Shown one piece after another: positions 35,881 to 46,184 of a stretch of 52,671 bases of DNA; the stretch's first letter is position 1; each line of letters opens with the position of its first letter. The DNA is taken from NCBI GenBank assembly GCA_040881995.1, contig JBBECD010000258.1, positions 1 to 52,671 on the forward strand. Reading direction: 5' to 3'. Source of the stretch: JAQCEJ01 sp040881995. Lineage in GTDB: Bacteria; Planctomycetota; Planctomycetia; Planctomycetales; Planctomycetaceae. The notes beneath the pieces were generated by a model, which did not search any database, was not told where the DNA came from, and was given only the letters and a program-made list of their open reading frames with translations. The position numbers and the translations under genes are program-made.

Positions 35881-38800
35881 CTATTCGCTTTTCACCGGCG
35901 GTTTCAGCGTGCGGATGAACTCGATTACGTCGGCGAGTTGCTGCGGGTCGACCTCTTTTTCGAGACCGACGGGCATCAGCGATACGCCGTTGCTCGACAG
36001 TTCGTCGATCGTCGAACGGAGCACGACGTCTTCTTTTCCCTCGGCCCGGCGCAGCGTCAAACTTCCGCCCGATTCCGACGCTATAATACCCGTGATAATC
36101 TGGCCTTGAACAGTCACCACGGTGTAGGTCGTGTAAATCGGCTGAGCTTCGCGGCTGGGGTCGAGAATGCTGATCAACAGATCGCGCGGCGACTTGTTGG
36201 CGACCGACGTCAAGTCGGGGCCGACCTGATGTCCCTTGTCTTCCACTTTGTGACAGACCGAACATTTCTTGAGGAAGACCTCTTTGCCGCGGGTCTGGTC
36301 GGGTTTGAGTTCGAGCGCCTTTTCGTAAGCGGCGACGACCTGCACGCGGTCCTTCGAGACTTCCGAGCCGAGCAGTTCTTTCGCGAGATCTTTGAGCGAC
36401 GAGTCGGGGTGATTGAGCAGGATTTCTTTTTTGTCCCGTTCGATTTCGCCGGATTTGACGTCGTCGTTGGCGAGCGCCGTCAGCAACGCTTTGGTCCGTG
36501 GCGTCGAACGCAGCAGCGCATCGACGACGTCTTTGCGAACGGCCGGGCTGTAGCTGCGCCAGTTTTCGAGCAGCAGTTCGGCGACCTCGGCGTTCTCCTG
36601 TTGCGAGAGCGAATTCACGACGGCCGATTGCAGCGGAGGAGGGGACGCCGGGGAGAGGAGCGGTTCCAACGTCCCGACGGCGGTCTCCCAATCGGCGAGC
36701 GATAGAAAACCGACCGCGATGCGTCGCAGTTCAATGTCGCCTTCTTCGTTGACCGCGATTTCCGCCGATTCGGTAAACAGCGTCCCGATGGCGTCACGGA
36801 TCGGTTCGGGAGTGTTTTCGTCGGCGAGCAGGCGGCTCAGCCGCGAACCGCGGCGGGCCAGTCCTTCGCCCAGCGCCTGGAGCAGACGGCGTTGGAGCGA
36901 CGTCTCGACGGTTTCATCGAGCATGACGCTTTCAAGAAACTGCTGCGTCTGCTTGAGGTCGGGCTGCGAACCGACGATGCGGGCGAATTCGGCGACGAGC
37001 GACATGACGTCGCCGCGTGTGAGCAGTTCTTGATTCTTCAAAAGATCGCCCGGAAGGGCGGCGGCGACGGCGGGGGGCGATGAGAGCACGGCGACGCGCA
37101 TGTCGCCGTCGAGTTCGCCCCGAGCGATCAGATCGAGCAGTCCCTTTACGGCCGTTTCGAGCGGCAGGTTGCCGACGGAAAACGCGGCCTGCCAGCGGAC
37201 GCGGTAGTTGTCGTCGTGCACGAGCGCCAAGATTTTTTCGGCGAGTTTTTCGTTTTTGGCGGCGGGCTTCTCCGACAACTGCAACGCATGTTCGCGCACG
37301 CCGGGGTGCGGATCGTCGATTGCCTCCAGCAGCAGATCGTCGGTGAGTGCATCGAGTCCCGACAGCGAATACAGGGCGTGCAAGCGTCCTTGAGGCGACT
37401 CGGACGACTTGGCCAGCTCGATGAGATGCGGAATCGCGCTTTTGTCCTGTCGTTCCCAGATCAGCCGTTTCGCCGTTTCGCGGTTCCAGCAATTGGGAGA
37501 TTCGAGTTGAGCGACCAGTTCTTCGGTCGACGCTTCGCCCAGCTTGACGGCGGGAAACCGCTTCATCTCGGGTGAAACCAGCCGGTAAATTCGGCCGCGG
37601 TCGTGTCCCGATTCGAGGTCGAGATGCATTTTGATATCGTCGGGGATCGACAGCGGATGTTCGATCGTCTCGCGGTACATGTCGAGCACGTACAGCGTTC
37701 CGTCGGGAGCGTTCACGAAATTCGTGGGACGGAACCAGTTGTCGGTCGAGGCGAGGAATTCGACTCCCTCTTCGGTGCGGGTGGCGAGATAGGCCGCGCC
37801 GTTCCACTCCAGTTTTTTGCGATGCACAAGATTGCCCCCGACGTCGCCGATGAAGGCGTTGTTATAGAATTCTTCGGGATAGGCCCCGCCGCGGTAGATC
37901 GTCACGCTGGTCGCCGACGTGAAAAATCCGGTCGCATGCCGTTCGGTCTCGGGAAGGCCTTTGAACTGCGGGTCGGCGACCCGTCGGCGCGTCCGCACGA
38001 CCCGCCACGGCTCGGCTCCGCTCAGGCGGTAAACCGGAGCGGCCGGTCCTTCAGCGGAAATCGTGCGCAGCACCGGCGGCGGCGCCCAGAACGGATTGCG
38101 CGAGAGATATTTCTGATCGTAAACCACCTGCATGATGTGATTGCTGTTGCTCGAACGGAAGCGATTGCCCCAGTCGTCGAACGAATGCCCGAACTGCGTC
38201 CCGCCCGAGATCAGTTCGACTTTCTCGGTCTTCGGGTCGAATTTGAAGTCGTAGCCGTTAAACGTAGCGATCGTTTTGTCGCCCTGCATGAGCACGCCGC
38301 CGGATGTCCCGCCCGCGGCGTAGATGCGGTTGTCGAGGCCCCATTTCATATTGTTGGCCAGACCCTGCACGTTGCCGGTCGACAGGCCCGTCCAGACGAG
38401 CTTTTTGACGTCGGCCCGGCGATCGCCGTCGGTGTCCTTGAAGTAGTGCACGTTCGGCGGAGCGAAGACGAACACGCCGCCGTCGAAACAGCAGACCGAC
38501 GTCGGCCAGGCGAAGCCTTTCGCGAAAACTTCGCTGCGGTCCATCGCACCGTCGCCGTCGGTGTCTTCCAACAGGCGAATGACGCCCGGTTTTTCGCGAA
38601 TCGGTCCCGGTGCGAACGCCGGCCGTGTTTCGGGGAGGTACGGATATCCCCGCATCTCGGCGACGTACATGAGGCCGTTTTCATCGAAGCAGGCATCGAC
38701 GGCGTCGGCGACCAGCGGCTCGGCCGCGACGAGTTCCAGCGAAAAACCCTGCTGCAATTCGAACGTCGCCAATGCGTCTTTAACTTCGACGGCGGGAATC

Positions 38801-38943
38801 CGCGGCAACTCTTCGTCGAGACTTTTTTCGTCGTCGGCCTGAGCCACCAGCGTCGTCAGAACCAACAGCCCGATCGACATCCCGATACCGACGACGATGG
38901 CCGCCGGCTTTGCAATTGATCTATCACCTCTGTTCAACGACAT
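35881..38943 (-). CDS. PVC-type heme-binding dehydrogenase with HEAT repeats and cytochrome c
   Basis: A 1020-residue exported protein. The N-terminal hydrophobic segment (about 12-35) is a signal or anchor. A membrane-bound dehydrogenase-type β-propeller follows (about 60-420; motifs DACFDENGLMYVAEMRGYP and LLEDTDGDGAMDRSEVFAKG). Armadillo/HEAT-type helices fill 440-850. A cytochrome c domain with CSVCH (about residue 892) ends the protein. This fusion is characteristic of the PVC superphylum and resembles sugar dehydrogenases that pass electrons to c-type heme, but its substrate is unproven. AGGAGT eight bases before the ATG fixes the start. DUF1080 follows in the same direction. Confidence 0.92.
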   Translation of the reverse strand: MSLNRGDRSIAKPAAIVVGIGMSIGLLVLTTLVAQADDEKSLDEELPRIPAVEVKDALATFELQQGFSLELVAAEPLVADAVDACFDENGLMYVAEMRGYPYLPETRPAFAPGPIREKPGVIRLLEDTDGDGAMDRSEVFAKGFAWPTSVCCFDGGVFVFAPPNVHYFKDTDGDRRADVKKLVWTGLSTGNVQGLANNMKWGLDNRIYAAGGTSGGVLMQGDKTIATFNGYDFKFDPKTEKVELISGGTQFGHSFDDWGNRFRSSNSNHIMQVVYDQKYLSRNPFWAPPPVLRTISAEGPAAPVYRLSGAEPWRVVRTRRRVADPQFKGLPETERHATGFFTSATSVTIYRGGAYPEEFYNNAFIGDVGGNLVHRKKLEWNGAAYLATRTEEGVEFLASTDNWFRPTNFVNAPDGTLYVLDMYRETIEHPLSIPDDIKMHLDLESGHDRGRIYRLVSPEMKRFPAVKLGEASTEELVAQLESPNCWNRETAKRLIWERQDKSAIPHLIELAKSSESPQGRLHALYSLSGLDALTDDLLLEAIDDPHPGVREHALQLSEKPAAKNEKLAEKILALVHDDNYRVRWQAAFSVGNLPLETAVKGLLDLIARGELDGDMRVAVLSSPPAVAAALPGDLLKNQELLTRGDVMSLVAEFARIVGSQPDLKQTQQFLESVMLDETVETSLQRRLLQALGEGLARRGSRLSRLLADENTPEPIRDAIGTLFTESAEIAVNEEGDIELRRIAVGFLSLADWETAVGTLEPLLSPASPPPLQSAVVNSLSQQENAEVAELLLENWRSYSPAVRKDVVDALLRSTPRTKALLTALANDDVKSGEIERDKKEILLNHPDSSLKDLAKELLGSEVSKDRVQVVAAYEKALELKPDQTRGKEVFLKKCSVCHKVEDKGHQVGPDLTSVANKSPRDLLISILDPSREAQPIYTTYTVVTVQGQIITGIIASESGGSLTLRRAEGKEDVVLRSTIDELSSNGVSLMPVGLEKEVDPQQLADVIEFIRTLKPPVKSE

Positions 38944-39123
38944 TCAACGGACTCCTGCGGTTGTGATCGAATCTCATTCGTCGACGGACCGGATCGGCCG
39001 AACCGACGCGCGAGGGGTTTTGTATCGAGTTAAGTCAGTATAAAGGAAAAGGGCGCGGATTTCGAACCTACCAGAGGAATCTTCACCTGGCGAAAGACGG
39101 CCGCGAGTCCCCTTCGGACCCGG

Positions 39124-40032
39124 CTACCAGACCAGCCGCTCGGCGGGGAACACCGGGCCTTCGACGCAGACGCGGCGGTAATCCCAGTCGTCCCCCTCCA
39201 TCCGCACGCGGACGACGCAACTGAAACAGGCCCCGAAACCGCATGCCATCGGCGTTTCCAGCGACAGCCAGCACGGCGTTTCGCGCGACGCGGTGAGCCG
39301 CGACACCACGTGCATCATCGGTTCGGGTCCGCAGCAGTAGACGACCGGTTTGGCCGGCATTTCATCGAGCGTCCGGTCCAACAGCTCGGTGACAAAACCT
39401 TTGTGGCCGCGCGAACCGTCGTCGGTGGCGATCCGCAAGTCGAGACCGGGAAGCGTGAAATCTTCGAGGCCGGCGAGATATCCGGAGGACCGCACGCCGT
39501 AACAGAGCGACACCCCCGACGGCGTTGCTTTCACGGCGCGAACCGGGTCGCCGTACGATTGCAGACGCAGCGCTTCGCGGGCGACCGCGAGGAACGGCGT
39601 GTGACCGATCCCCCCGGCGACGAGCAGCAGCGGCCTGTTATCGGGGAGCGGAAATCCATTCCCCAGCGGTCCCCAGATTTCGAGTTTGTCTCCCGGACGG
39701 CACGTCGATAACAGTTGCGTCATCTTGCCGATGACGACATAGCCGAAATCGACGTCGGAGGGCGCGCCCTCGGCATCGCGATAAACATTAAACAACGCGA
39801 AGGGTCGTCCGAGCAGAGGGTCTGAGAGCCCTGGCATCCGCACCATGAAAAACTGCCCGGGAAGAATCTGTTTCGCCAGTTCGGGGCAGTTCATCCGCAG
39901 ACGGAACGTATTGAGAGCCATCGGCTCGTGCGAAACGACGACGGCCGTTTTGTGAATCGCCCGCGGGTTCATGCCGCCGTAGGGATCGATGCCGCACGGC
40001 TGGTGGTTGTGATCGGTGGTTGAAGTCTGCAT
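39124..40032 (-). CDS. pyrK: Dihydroorotate dehydrogenase electron transfer subunit
   Basis: PyrK passes electrons from dihydroorotate dehydrogenase B to NAD+ in pyrimidine synthesis. Family marks: an FAD-binding barrel with RPFALFNV, a nucleotide-binding segment with LLLVAGGIGHTPF, and a C-terminal 2Fe-2S site with C-x4-C-x2-C-x16-C spacing (CGFGACFSC and a later CVEGPVF; residues 264, 269, 272, 289). The frame opens at 40056 inside a family A repeat, so the ATG at 40032 or 39972 is more likely; no clear Shine-Dalgarno decides. No pyrD gene is nearby. Length (302) is slightly above the usual 260-280 because of the N-terminus. Confidence 0.85.
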   Translation of the reverse strand: MQTSTTDHNHQPCGIDPYGGMNPRAIHKTAVVVSHEPMALNTFRLRMNCPELAKQILPGQFFMVRMPGLSDPLLGRPFALFNVYRDAEGAPSDVDFGYVVIGKMTQLLSTCRPGDKLEIWGPLGNGFPLPDNRPLLLVAGGIGHTPFLAVAREALRLQSYGDPVRAVKATPSGVSLCYGVRSSGYLAGLEDFTLPGLDLRIATDDGSRGHKGFVTELLDRTLDEMPAKPVVYCCGPEPMMHVVSRLTASRETPCWLSLETPMACGFGACFSCVVRVRMEGDDWDYRRVCVEGPVFPAERLVW

Positions 40033-40039
40033 GGGATGT

Positions 40040-40124
40040 TGTAGAAGTACAGGCATCCGCCTGCTGGTTTTTGTAGGAGTACAGGCTTTCGCCTGATCGG
40101 CAGCCTAAAGGCTGTACTCCTACG
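40040..40124. repeat. Three-arm family A repeat
   Basis: Two direct arms (40040-40067, 40072-40095) and one inverted arm (40101-40124, ending CTGTACTCCTACG) fill the gap between rluB-like and pyrK genes. The second and third arms form a hairpin with about a 20-base stem. Confidence 0.75.
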
Positions 40125-40128
40125 AAGA

Positions 40129-41235
40129 CTACCGCCTTGGCGGTTTTTTTGACGACGAACGGCCGCCGAAGGGGCCGGGTTTGAATGTTTTGCGTTTGCC
40201 GGCGGACGCTGGTCCTTTTTCGGTTCTCGATCTTTCGGCTCTCGTTTTTCGCTCAACGCTCCCCGCACCTTCGGCGAGCCGGCCCATTGTCTTTTTCCGC
40301 GGCGGGGGAGACGAGACCGGCGTCCGCTGACGTTCGCGTTCCGGGGGGGGCGTTCTCGGTTTTCGCGCGGGGCGTTCGTCGGCCCGTTCCCGAGTCGGTT
40401 CGTCGACACGTTCGCCGGCCGCGGCGCGCTCGGCGGCGGCCGGTTTCTGTTGACGCGGCGGTTTGTATTCGCGAAGCGAACGGACTTCAGCGGTCGTCAG
40501 CATCCGCAAGTCGCCGCTCGCCAGCTTGCCCAGACGCAAAGGTCCGAACGAGACGCGTACCAGATGCAGCACCTTGTGACCCATGCGGGCGAACAAGCGG
40601 CGAATCTCGCGGTTTTGTCCCTCGTTGAGAACCACGTCGAGAATCGTGCTTTCCCCCTGCGTTTTCACGCGGGAGACATCCTGCACTTTGAATTTCCCCT
40701 CGCGAAAGTACAGGCCCTTTTTCATCTGCGACAACGTTTCGGGCGAAGGATATCCGGCGACCTGTACCTGATACGTCCGCGGAACGCGATATCGCGGATG
40801 GGCCAGTTTTTCGGCGAGTTCGCCGTCGTTGGTGACGACGATCAGCCCTTCGCTGTTTTCATCGAGCCGGCCGACGGGGAAGAGTCCCGACTCGTGTCCG
40901 CCGACGAAGTCGATCACGCGGGGCCGGCCTTGCGGATCGCGGTTGGTGCATAACACCCCTTTGGGCTTGTTGAACACGAAGTACCGCTTCGAGCGGGGTT
41001 TGACCGGTTCGCTGTCGCAGGTCACTTTTTGTTTCGAGGGATCGACCGAGGTTCCCAGTTCCGTGACGACGACGCCGTCGATCATCACGCGGCCTTTGGT
41101 GATGAGTTCCTCGCAGTTGCGACGCGACCCAAGCCCGGCCGAGGCGAGAAATTTTTGCAGGCGGACCCGTTTGGGCTGATCGTCCGGCGGTGGTGCTGCT
41201 GCGGATGGTGGTTTTTGACGCGGACTTGATTTCAT
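40129..41235 (-). CDS. Pseudouridine synthase, RsuA/RluB type
   Basis: A 368-residue RNA-modifying enzyme that makes pseudouridine in rRNA. An S4 RNA-binding domain (about 24-75; RLQKFLASAGLGSRRNCEEL) precedes the catalytic domain with GRLDENSEGL and catalytic Asp125. The motif NEGQNREIRRLFARMGHKV near 205-225 is typical of RluB. A long Arg/Pro/Lys-rich tail (about 250-368) is disordered and is longer than in E. coli RluB; similar basic tails occur in other bacteria. RluB (large subunit) fits better than RsuA, but the target nucleotide cannot be read from sequence. Stop is five bases from a family A repeat. Confidence 0.9.
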   Translation of the reverse strand: MKSSPRQKPPSAAAPPPDDQPKRVRLQKFLASAGLGSRRNCEELITKGRVMIDGVVVTELGTSVDPSKQKVTCDSEPVKPRSKRYFVFNKPKGVLCTNRDPQGRPRVIDFVGGHESGLFPVGRLDENSEGLIVVTNDGELAEKLAHPRYRVPRTYQVQVAGYPSPETLSQMKKGLYFREGKFKVQDVSRVKTQGESTILDVVLNEGQNREIRRLFARMGHKVLHLVRVSFGPLRLGKLASGDLRMLTTAEVRSLREYKPPRQQKPAAAERAAAGERVDEPTRERADERPARKPRTPPPERERQRTPVSSPPPRKKTMGRLAEGAGSVERKTRAERSRTEKGPASAGKRKTFKPGPFGGRSSSKKPPRR

Positions 41236-41263
41236 GATGTCTTTCGTCTGGCATCCTCTCTTT

Positions 41264-41407
41264 CACCCTCTCCCTCTGGGAGAGGGCCGGGGTGAGGGCG
41301 GCTTTGAATCGAAGGATGAATTATGAAGGATGAGTCAGAAAAGAGACCCATTTCTCTCGTTCCCAAGCTCTGCTTGGGAACGCACGTCTTCGAAGCTCCG
41401 CTTCGCC
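41264..41407. repeat. Chain of repeat families C, D and B
   Basis: Family C (41264-41298), a GAAGGATGAA/GGATGAGTCAGAAAA string of family D (41310-41341) and family B (41356-41407) lie end to end in the 275-base gap upstream of the pseudouridine synthase gene. The same order of C and D occurs at 20788-20930 and 27990-28115. Confidence 0.75.
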
Positions 41408-41510
41408 GATTACACAGCTAGCATTCTCTGCGCATCGGGTGACCATGCAGGGTTCGACACTGTAACAATCATCCGCGAAAACAACCACTCACCGGCGAAG
41501 CGGGCGCGCT

Positions 41511-44500
41511 TCAAAACTGGGCGCCCCGGTCGTCTTGCATTTCCTCTTCGGCGAGCGCCTCGTAATAGCGGCGGATGAGATCTTCGTAGCGGGGGAGGTA
41601 TTTCTCAGAAAAGAGATTGAGCATCTGCTCGCGGACCGAAGCGGGCAAATGGCCCCAGACGTCTTTCGCGAGTTTCTGCGGGACCGTTAAGTTCTCTTCA
41701 CCGGCTTCGCCCGGAAAAATGTTGTCGGTCGAATCGTGCGGCTGATCGTCCTTTTGCCGTTTACCGTTGGGGGCCGCACCGCTTCCCTCGCCGTTTTTGC
41801 TGCCGTCTTGCTGTTGTTTGTCTCCCTGGCGTTTCTGCTTTTCGTCCTGCGATTGCTGCGAGTTATCGTCTGACGGAGGGGGCTGCTGCGACAGTTGTTC
41901 GAGTTGCTTGAGGAGTTCGTCGATGGCCTGTTCGGCTTGCCGTTGCTGGTCTTGAGCCGGTGAACCGGCCTCGCCGCGGCTGAGTTGCTCTTGAGCGGCC
42001 TGCATCGATGCGATCACCCGCTGTGCCGATTCGCGAAGCTGCATCGCGGCTTCGACCACCGATTGCAATTCGGCTTCGGACGGCGAAGTATCAGAGGACT
42101 CCTCTTCTTCGAGCGGCGCGTCGCCTTCAAATCGATAAAAACTCGCGAAAAGCATGCGGACTTCCTGCGGACGGAGTTGCGACGTCTCGCCGGATTCCTC
42201 CGGCGTTTCGGAGTCGTCCTCTGCGGGAGCGGCTTCTTCTTCGGTTTCGGCCTCTGCGGGGGGAGCGGTCTCGTCCGACGTCGGATCCCAGCCGGCGAGC
42301 GATTGCAGCAGCGTCTGGGCCAGTTCGAATAACGCCTGCTGTTCGTCGGCGAGTTGCCGGCGCTCGGCCGCGGCTGCGGCGGTCAGTTCCGTTGCGGTGC
42401 TCTGCTGCGCATGCCAGTCGGCGGTTTTTTGCCGCAGGGCCGTCTGCAGTTCTTTCAACAATCTGACTTGTGCCGTCTGCGGGAGATCGGGGGTCGGCGG
42501 ACCGTCGGCCTGCTGCTGTTCGCCCGGTTGTAGTCCCGGTTGCTGCTCGCGTTCATCGTTCTTGGGTTTCGCGAGCGCCGCCAGCAGATCGGCGAGTTGA
42601 CGGACGGCGGTCGACGCATAACCGACCGTCTGCTCGTCGACTTGCCGTTCGTTGAGCCGATCGGTCACCCGCAACATCCCTTCCGCGATGTTCTTCATCG
42701 AATAGGCGAAGACGGGGGCCTCCTGCAAACGTTCGGCGATGTGCGCGACGTCCGCCGCGATTTGCGATTGACCGGCGCCGGTGTCGCGGAGCGTTTTGAG
42801 TTGTCCGCGCGTCCAACGCTGTTTGGCGAGATACTCGGATTGCAATCGGCGGATTTCTTCGGTCATGGCGGTCTGCCGTTCGAGCAGAGCTTGAACTTCC
42901 TGCTCGAGCCGCGCCGCGAGTTCGCGGGCCAATTGCCGTTCCAGTTCGCGGCGGGCTTTCGCCAATTCGCGTCGACCGTGCTCCAGCGCCTGGCCGGCGT
43001 CGTCGTGGCGTTTGCGGAGTTGTTCGGGTTCGTCGGCGAGCAGATTGTCGCTGGCATTCTGCATCTCTTCGCCGGCGCGTTCGAACGGTTCGCGGCTGCT
43101 TTCCAACCCTTCGCGGCGGAGCCGATGAGCCAGCCGCCGCGATTGTTCGATATTTTTCTGCTGACGTTTCACCAATTCGAGCCGCTCGGCGGCCTCATCC
43201 GCATCGTCTTGTGTGAGTTCCCCGGATTGGCGGCCGATGTCTCGCTGCTCGGCGATCAACTCGTCGGCCGTCTCTTCGAACTGCTTGAGTTTCTTGATCA
43301 GCGTTTCGGTGTCGGTTTCCCGCTTTTGATGCAGAATGTCGCGGAGTTCGGCGAGTTCGCTTTCGATTTTCTGTTGTGCGGCGCCGGCTTGTCCGAGTTC
43401 GTTTTTGCGAATGGACGCCGCCGCCTCCTGCATGCGGCCGGCGACCGGGCTGTCGGCGAGCCCTTCGCTGAGCTCGTTGAGCACGTCCCGTTCTTCGTCG
43501 GAGGCGTCGTCTTCGTCTGCGGTCATTTTGCCGATGCGCTCGCGGAATTGTTGCAGGCGGTCGGAGACGTCCTGCTGTTTCGCCGCCGTTTTGGCCAATG
43601 CGGCCCGCTGCTCGTCGGTCAGTTCGCCAAAATTCTTGGTGAGCGTTTCGCGGCTCGTATCGGCGGTCTGTTTGGTCGCCTCCGACTGCAGGTTCATAAG
43701 TTCCTGCCATTCGGTGGTGACGGTGCGCAAGTCTTTCCAGTCGGAAATCGTGTGCACCAGATCGTCGAGCGTATCGAGCGCTGTCGATTGATAATCTTCG
43801 ATCCGCGCCAGCGAATGCCGGGGAGCGCGGCTGTTGAATTTTTCCCGCGGAGGAGAGGGCGAGGCGGAATTCCCCACGGAGGGCTGTTCGCGCTGTTCGC
43901 TCGATGCTGCGGATTCGTTTTGCAACGCGGAGTTCGGATCGTCGTCGGCGTCTTCTTTCGCATTCCGATCGATAGACTCGGCATTCGGGTTCTCGTCCGC
44001 GGAAGGCTCAGCGGAATCCGTTGCCGGTTGTTCCGACTGTTCATCGTCCGTGGGCGCGGGCGATGTTTTGTCGTCCTTCCGGTTCCACAACCGTTTGCCG
44101 GTTTGCGTCATTTCGGTTTCGAGCGCCGGATAGATTTCGCGCTGGAGCCAGTCGAGTTCCTGGGTGAGATCGGCGACGCGGTCGCGCATTTCGTCGGCGG
44201 TTAAGCCGTTGTTTCCGAAGTCCGTCAGCCAGTCCTGGGCCTGCTGTTGAACGCTGGTGACGGGGCCGAAGAGTTGTTTGGCGATTTGCTGCTGTTCGCG
44301 TTCGACCCGTTGAAAGAGATCGAGATCGTCGGACTGCAATTGCCCCGTTTCCTGCCATTTGAGATGGAGTTCGCGAATCGCGTCGCGGGCCTGGCGTTGG
44401 GCCTGGTGCACTTCCACCAGCGTCTTGAGCATCTGCTCCTGGCGGGCGGCGAGCTCCGCGGTTTTCTGCGCCGCCGAAACGACCGTCAACGTGCGCGACC

Positions 44501-46184
44501 GGCTCCGTCCGATGTGATCGGGGTTCAGGTCGTACAAATCCGACGCCGCGGCGACGAAATTCAATCGCGACCCTTCGGTCAGTGCCAACGCCGCCAGCGA
44601 CCAGTCCTCTTTCCAGCGGAGTTCCTTCACCTGTTCGGCAAGGACGTGCTCGGTTGTCGCGCCGGTTTCGCCGTCCGATTTATCGGCATCCTTGCGCGGC
44701 CGCGCGGCGGGAATGTGGTCCACCGCGGTGGTGAGAAGCTGCCGGACCGGTGGGCCGGACGACATGTCTCCCAGACTCAATTCCAAAAAGAGCTGATCGA
44801 TTCCCTGATCGTCGCGGACTTCGATTTCCAGCGGAATCACCGCGTCAGCCGTCACCGTCATGTCGTCGCGCGGCTCGCGCAGCGTCACCTCGGGAACTGC
44901 ATCGGCGCGGCCTTCAATCTCGTAACGGCGGGCGTTCGGATTTTGAAACCCTTCGCGGTCCTTCAGGTCGAACCAATAGGCGTATTTGCCCGGTTCCTCG
45001 ATGCGAAACCGCGCGGTCAGATTCGTTCCGTCATCGGCCAGTTCCAGCGGCAAGCCGTTGCGATCTTTAATCCGCAAGGCGGCGTGCGACAGCGGCCGAT
45101 TGGCCTCGGCGCGAATCTCGACTTCGGTGCCGATTAGACCGTCGACGTGGCCGATTCCTTCGGGCAACGTCAGCGGCGATAAAGCAGAGTAGGGGGGAGG
45201 GGTCAGCGTCACTCGCAATTTGCTGAGGGAGGGGGGCGGGATGACTTCGAGCAAATGCCACGGCATATCGTCATCGTCACCGCCGGAAGCCCGCAGCGAC
45301 CAGAGACCCGGCTGCGTCATCAGCGTGGCCACCGCGACGTCGCGGACGTCGCCTTGTGAATCGGGAACCGAGACGCGGCGGACCGGTTCGGTCCGTTTGT
45401 CCCCCTCCGCCGAGCGGACCGACATCACGATGTTTTCGGGGAGTTCGCCGAGACGATTTTCGATAAAGACTTGCAGCGTTTCGCCCTGAACGACGCGCAG
45501 GGGAGCGGTGCGGGATTCCCACGAATTCCAGTTCTCGTCGAAGAAGGCCAGATCGACCTGTTTCGGCCACATGAGGCCCGAAAACGGACGCACCAGCCGT
45601 TCGAGGGCGAGCGCCGCGGAGGACTGGTCGAGAACGACGAGAATCGCGGCGGCGGACATCACCCCCATTGCGGCCCATGCCACGCCGAGCGCCGGCCGCG
45701 ATTGCAGAATCTCTGCCGATTCCAGACGGGGAAGCCGCGTCAATGCGTCTTGCATCACGCGCCGTTGAAGGTTCGGCGACCCCAGCGCGGGATCGAAACC
45801 GGCTTCGAGGAATTGCACGACGCTGCTGAGCTGGTCTTTCCACGAGCCGTCCTGCCGTTCGAATTGGCGCGCCAAGGCGAGATTGGTGAGCGGTTTACGG
45901 AGCGGGCGAATCCATGAAATCCACGCGACGCGGCCGGTGACCAGCAGGATCGCAAGGCCCATAAACAACCGCACGACCGAATCGTTGACCTGAACGCTCC
46001 AATCGAGCAGAGCGGCGAACGTGGTGAGCGAAACGAGTACGGCGAGCGTGGCACTTAAGCCGTAGACCCACAACAGTCGACGGGCGCGCAGCCGGACGTC
46101 GCTCAGCAGGCGGAGCAAGTCCGTCTGTCCCGTCGACGCCGGCGTATCGCTCACGCCAGTCGATACCGTTTTCTCAAGAGCCAT
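41511..46184 (-). CDS. DUF4175-like giant coiled-coil membrane protein
   Basis: A 1557-residue protein. Three hydrophobic segments lie in the first 190 residues (LLWVYGLSATLAVLVSLTTF, LFMGLAILLVTGRVAW and one near 165-185). A β-rich region follows (about 200-480), then long Gln/Glu/Arg-rich coiled coils with several acidic Pro/Ser linkers, ending in NLFSEKYLPRYEDLIRRYYE. This layout matches planctomycete DUF4175-type proteins. The start ATG at 46184 lies 34 bases inside the end of the vWA gene, so the two are probably translationally coupled. It likely works with the vWA protein at the membrane; no molecular activity is known. Confidence 0.82.
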   Translation of the reverse strand: MALEKTVSTGVSDTPASTGQTDLLRLLSDVRLRARRLLWVYGLSATLAVLVSLTTFAALLDWSVQVNDSVVRLFMGLAILLVTGRVAWISWIRPLRKPLTNLALARQFERQDGSWKDQLSSVVQFLEAGFDPALGSPNLQRRVMQDALTRLPRLESAEILQSRPALGVAWAAMGVMSAAAILVVLDQSSAALALERLVRPFSGLMWPKQVDLAFFDENWNSWESRTAPLRVVQGETLQVFIENRLGELPENIVMSVRSAEGDKRTEPVRRVSVPDSQGDVRDVAVATLMTQPGLWSLRASGGDDDDMPWHLLEVIPPPSLSKLRVTLTPPPYSALSPLTLPEGIGHVDGLIGTEVEIRAEANRPLSHAALRIKDRNGLPLELADDGTNLTARFRIEEPGKYAYWFDLKDREGFQNPNARRYEIEGRADAVPEVTLREPRDDMTVTADAVIPLEIEVRDDQGIDQLFLELSLGDMSSGPPVRQLLTTAVDHIPAARPRKDADKSDGETGATTEHVLAEQVKELRWKEDWSLAALALTEGSRLNFVAAASDLYDLNPDHIGRSRSRTLTVVSAAQKTAELAARQEQMLKTLVEVHQAQRQARDAIRELHLKWQETGQLQSDDLDLFQRVEREQQQIAKQLFGPVTSVQQQAQDWLTDFGNNGLTADEMRDRVADLTQELDWLQREIYPALETEMTQTGKRLWNRKDDKTSPAPTDDEQSEQPATDSAEPSADENPNAESIDRNAKEDADDDPNSALQNESAASSEQREQPSVGNSASPSPPREKFNSRAPRHSLARIEDYQSTALDTLDDLVHTISDWKDLRTVTTEWQELMNLQSEATKQTADTSRETLTKNFGELTDEQRAALAKTAAKQQDVSDRLQQFRERIGKMTADEDDASDEERDVLNELSEGLADSPVAGRMQEAAASIRKNELGQAGAAQQKIESELAELRDILHQKRETDTETLIKKLKQFEETADELIAEQRDIGRQSGELTQDDADEAAERLELVKRQQKNIEQSRRLAHRLRREGLESSREPFERAGEEMQNASDNLLADEPEQLRKRHDDAGQALEHGRRELAKARRELERQLARELAARLEQEVQALLERQTAMTEEIRRLQSEYLAKQRWTRGQLKTLRDTGAGQSQIAADVAHIAERLQEAPVFAYSMKNIAEGMLRVTDRLNERQVDEQTVGYASTAVRQLADLLAALAKPKNDEREQQPGLQPGEQQQADGPPTPDLPQTAQVRLLKELQTALRQKTADWHAQQSTATELTAAAAAERRQLADEQQALFELAQTLLQSLAGWDPTSDETAPPAEAETEEEAAPAEDDSETPEESGETSQLRPQEVRMLFASFYRFEGDAPLEEEESSDTSPSEAELQSVVEAAMQLRESAQRVIASMQAAQEQLSRGEAGSPAQDQQRQAEQAIDELLKQLEQLSQQPPPSDDNSQQSQDEKQKRQGDKQQQDGSKNGEGSGAAPNGKRQKDDQPHDSTDNIFPGEAGEENLTVPQKLAKDVWGHLPASVREQMLNLFSEKYLPRYEDLIRRYYEALAEEEMQDDRGAQF

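Noticed and set aside
37603..38919. Long plus-strand open frame opposite the heme dehydrogenase gene
   Set aside because: Its product has no domain logic and is a high-GC antisense shadow of a strongly recognisable gene. The same applies to long frames opposite 4460-7585, 7784-9265, 16999-20769 and 41511-46184.
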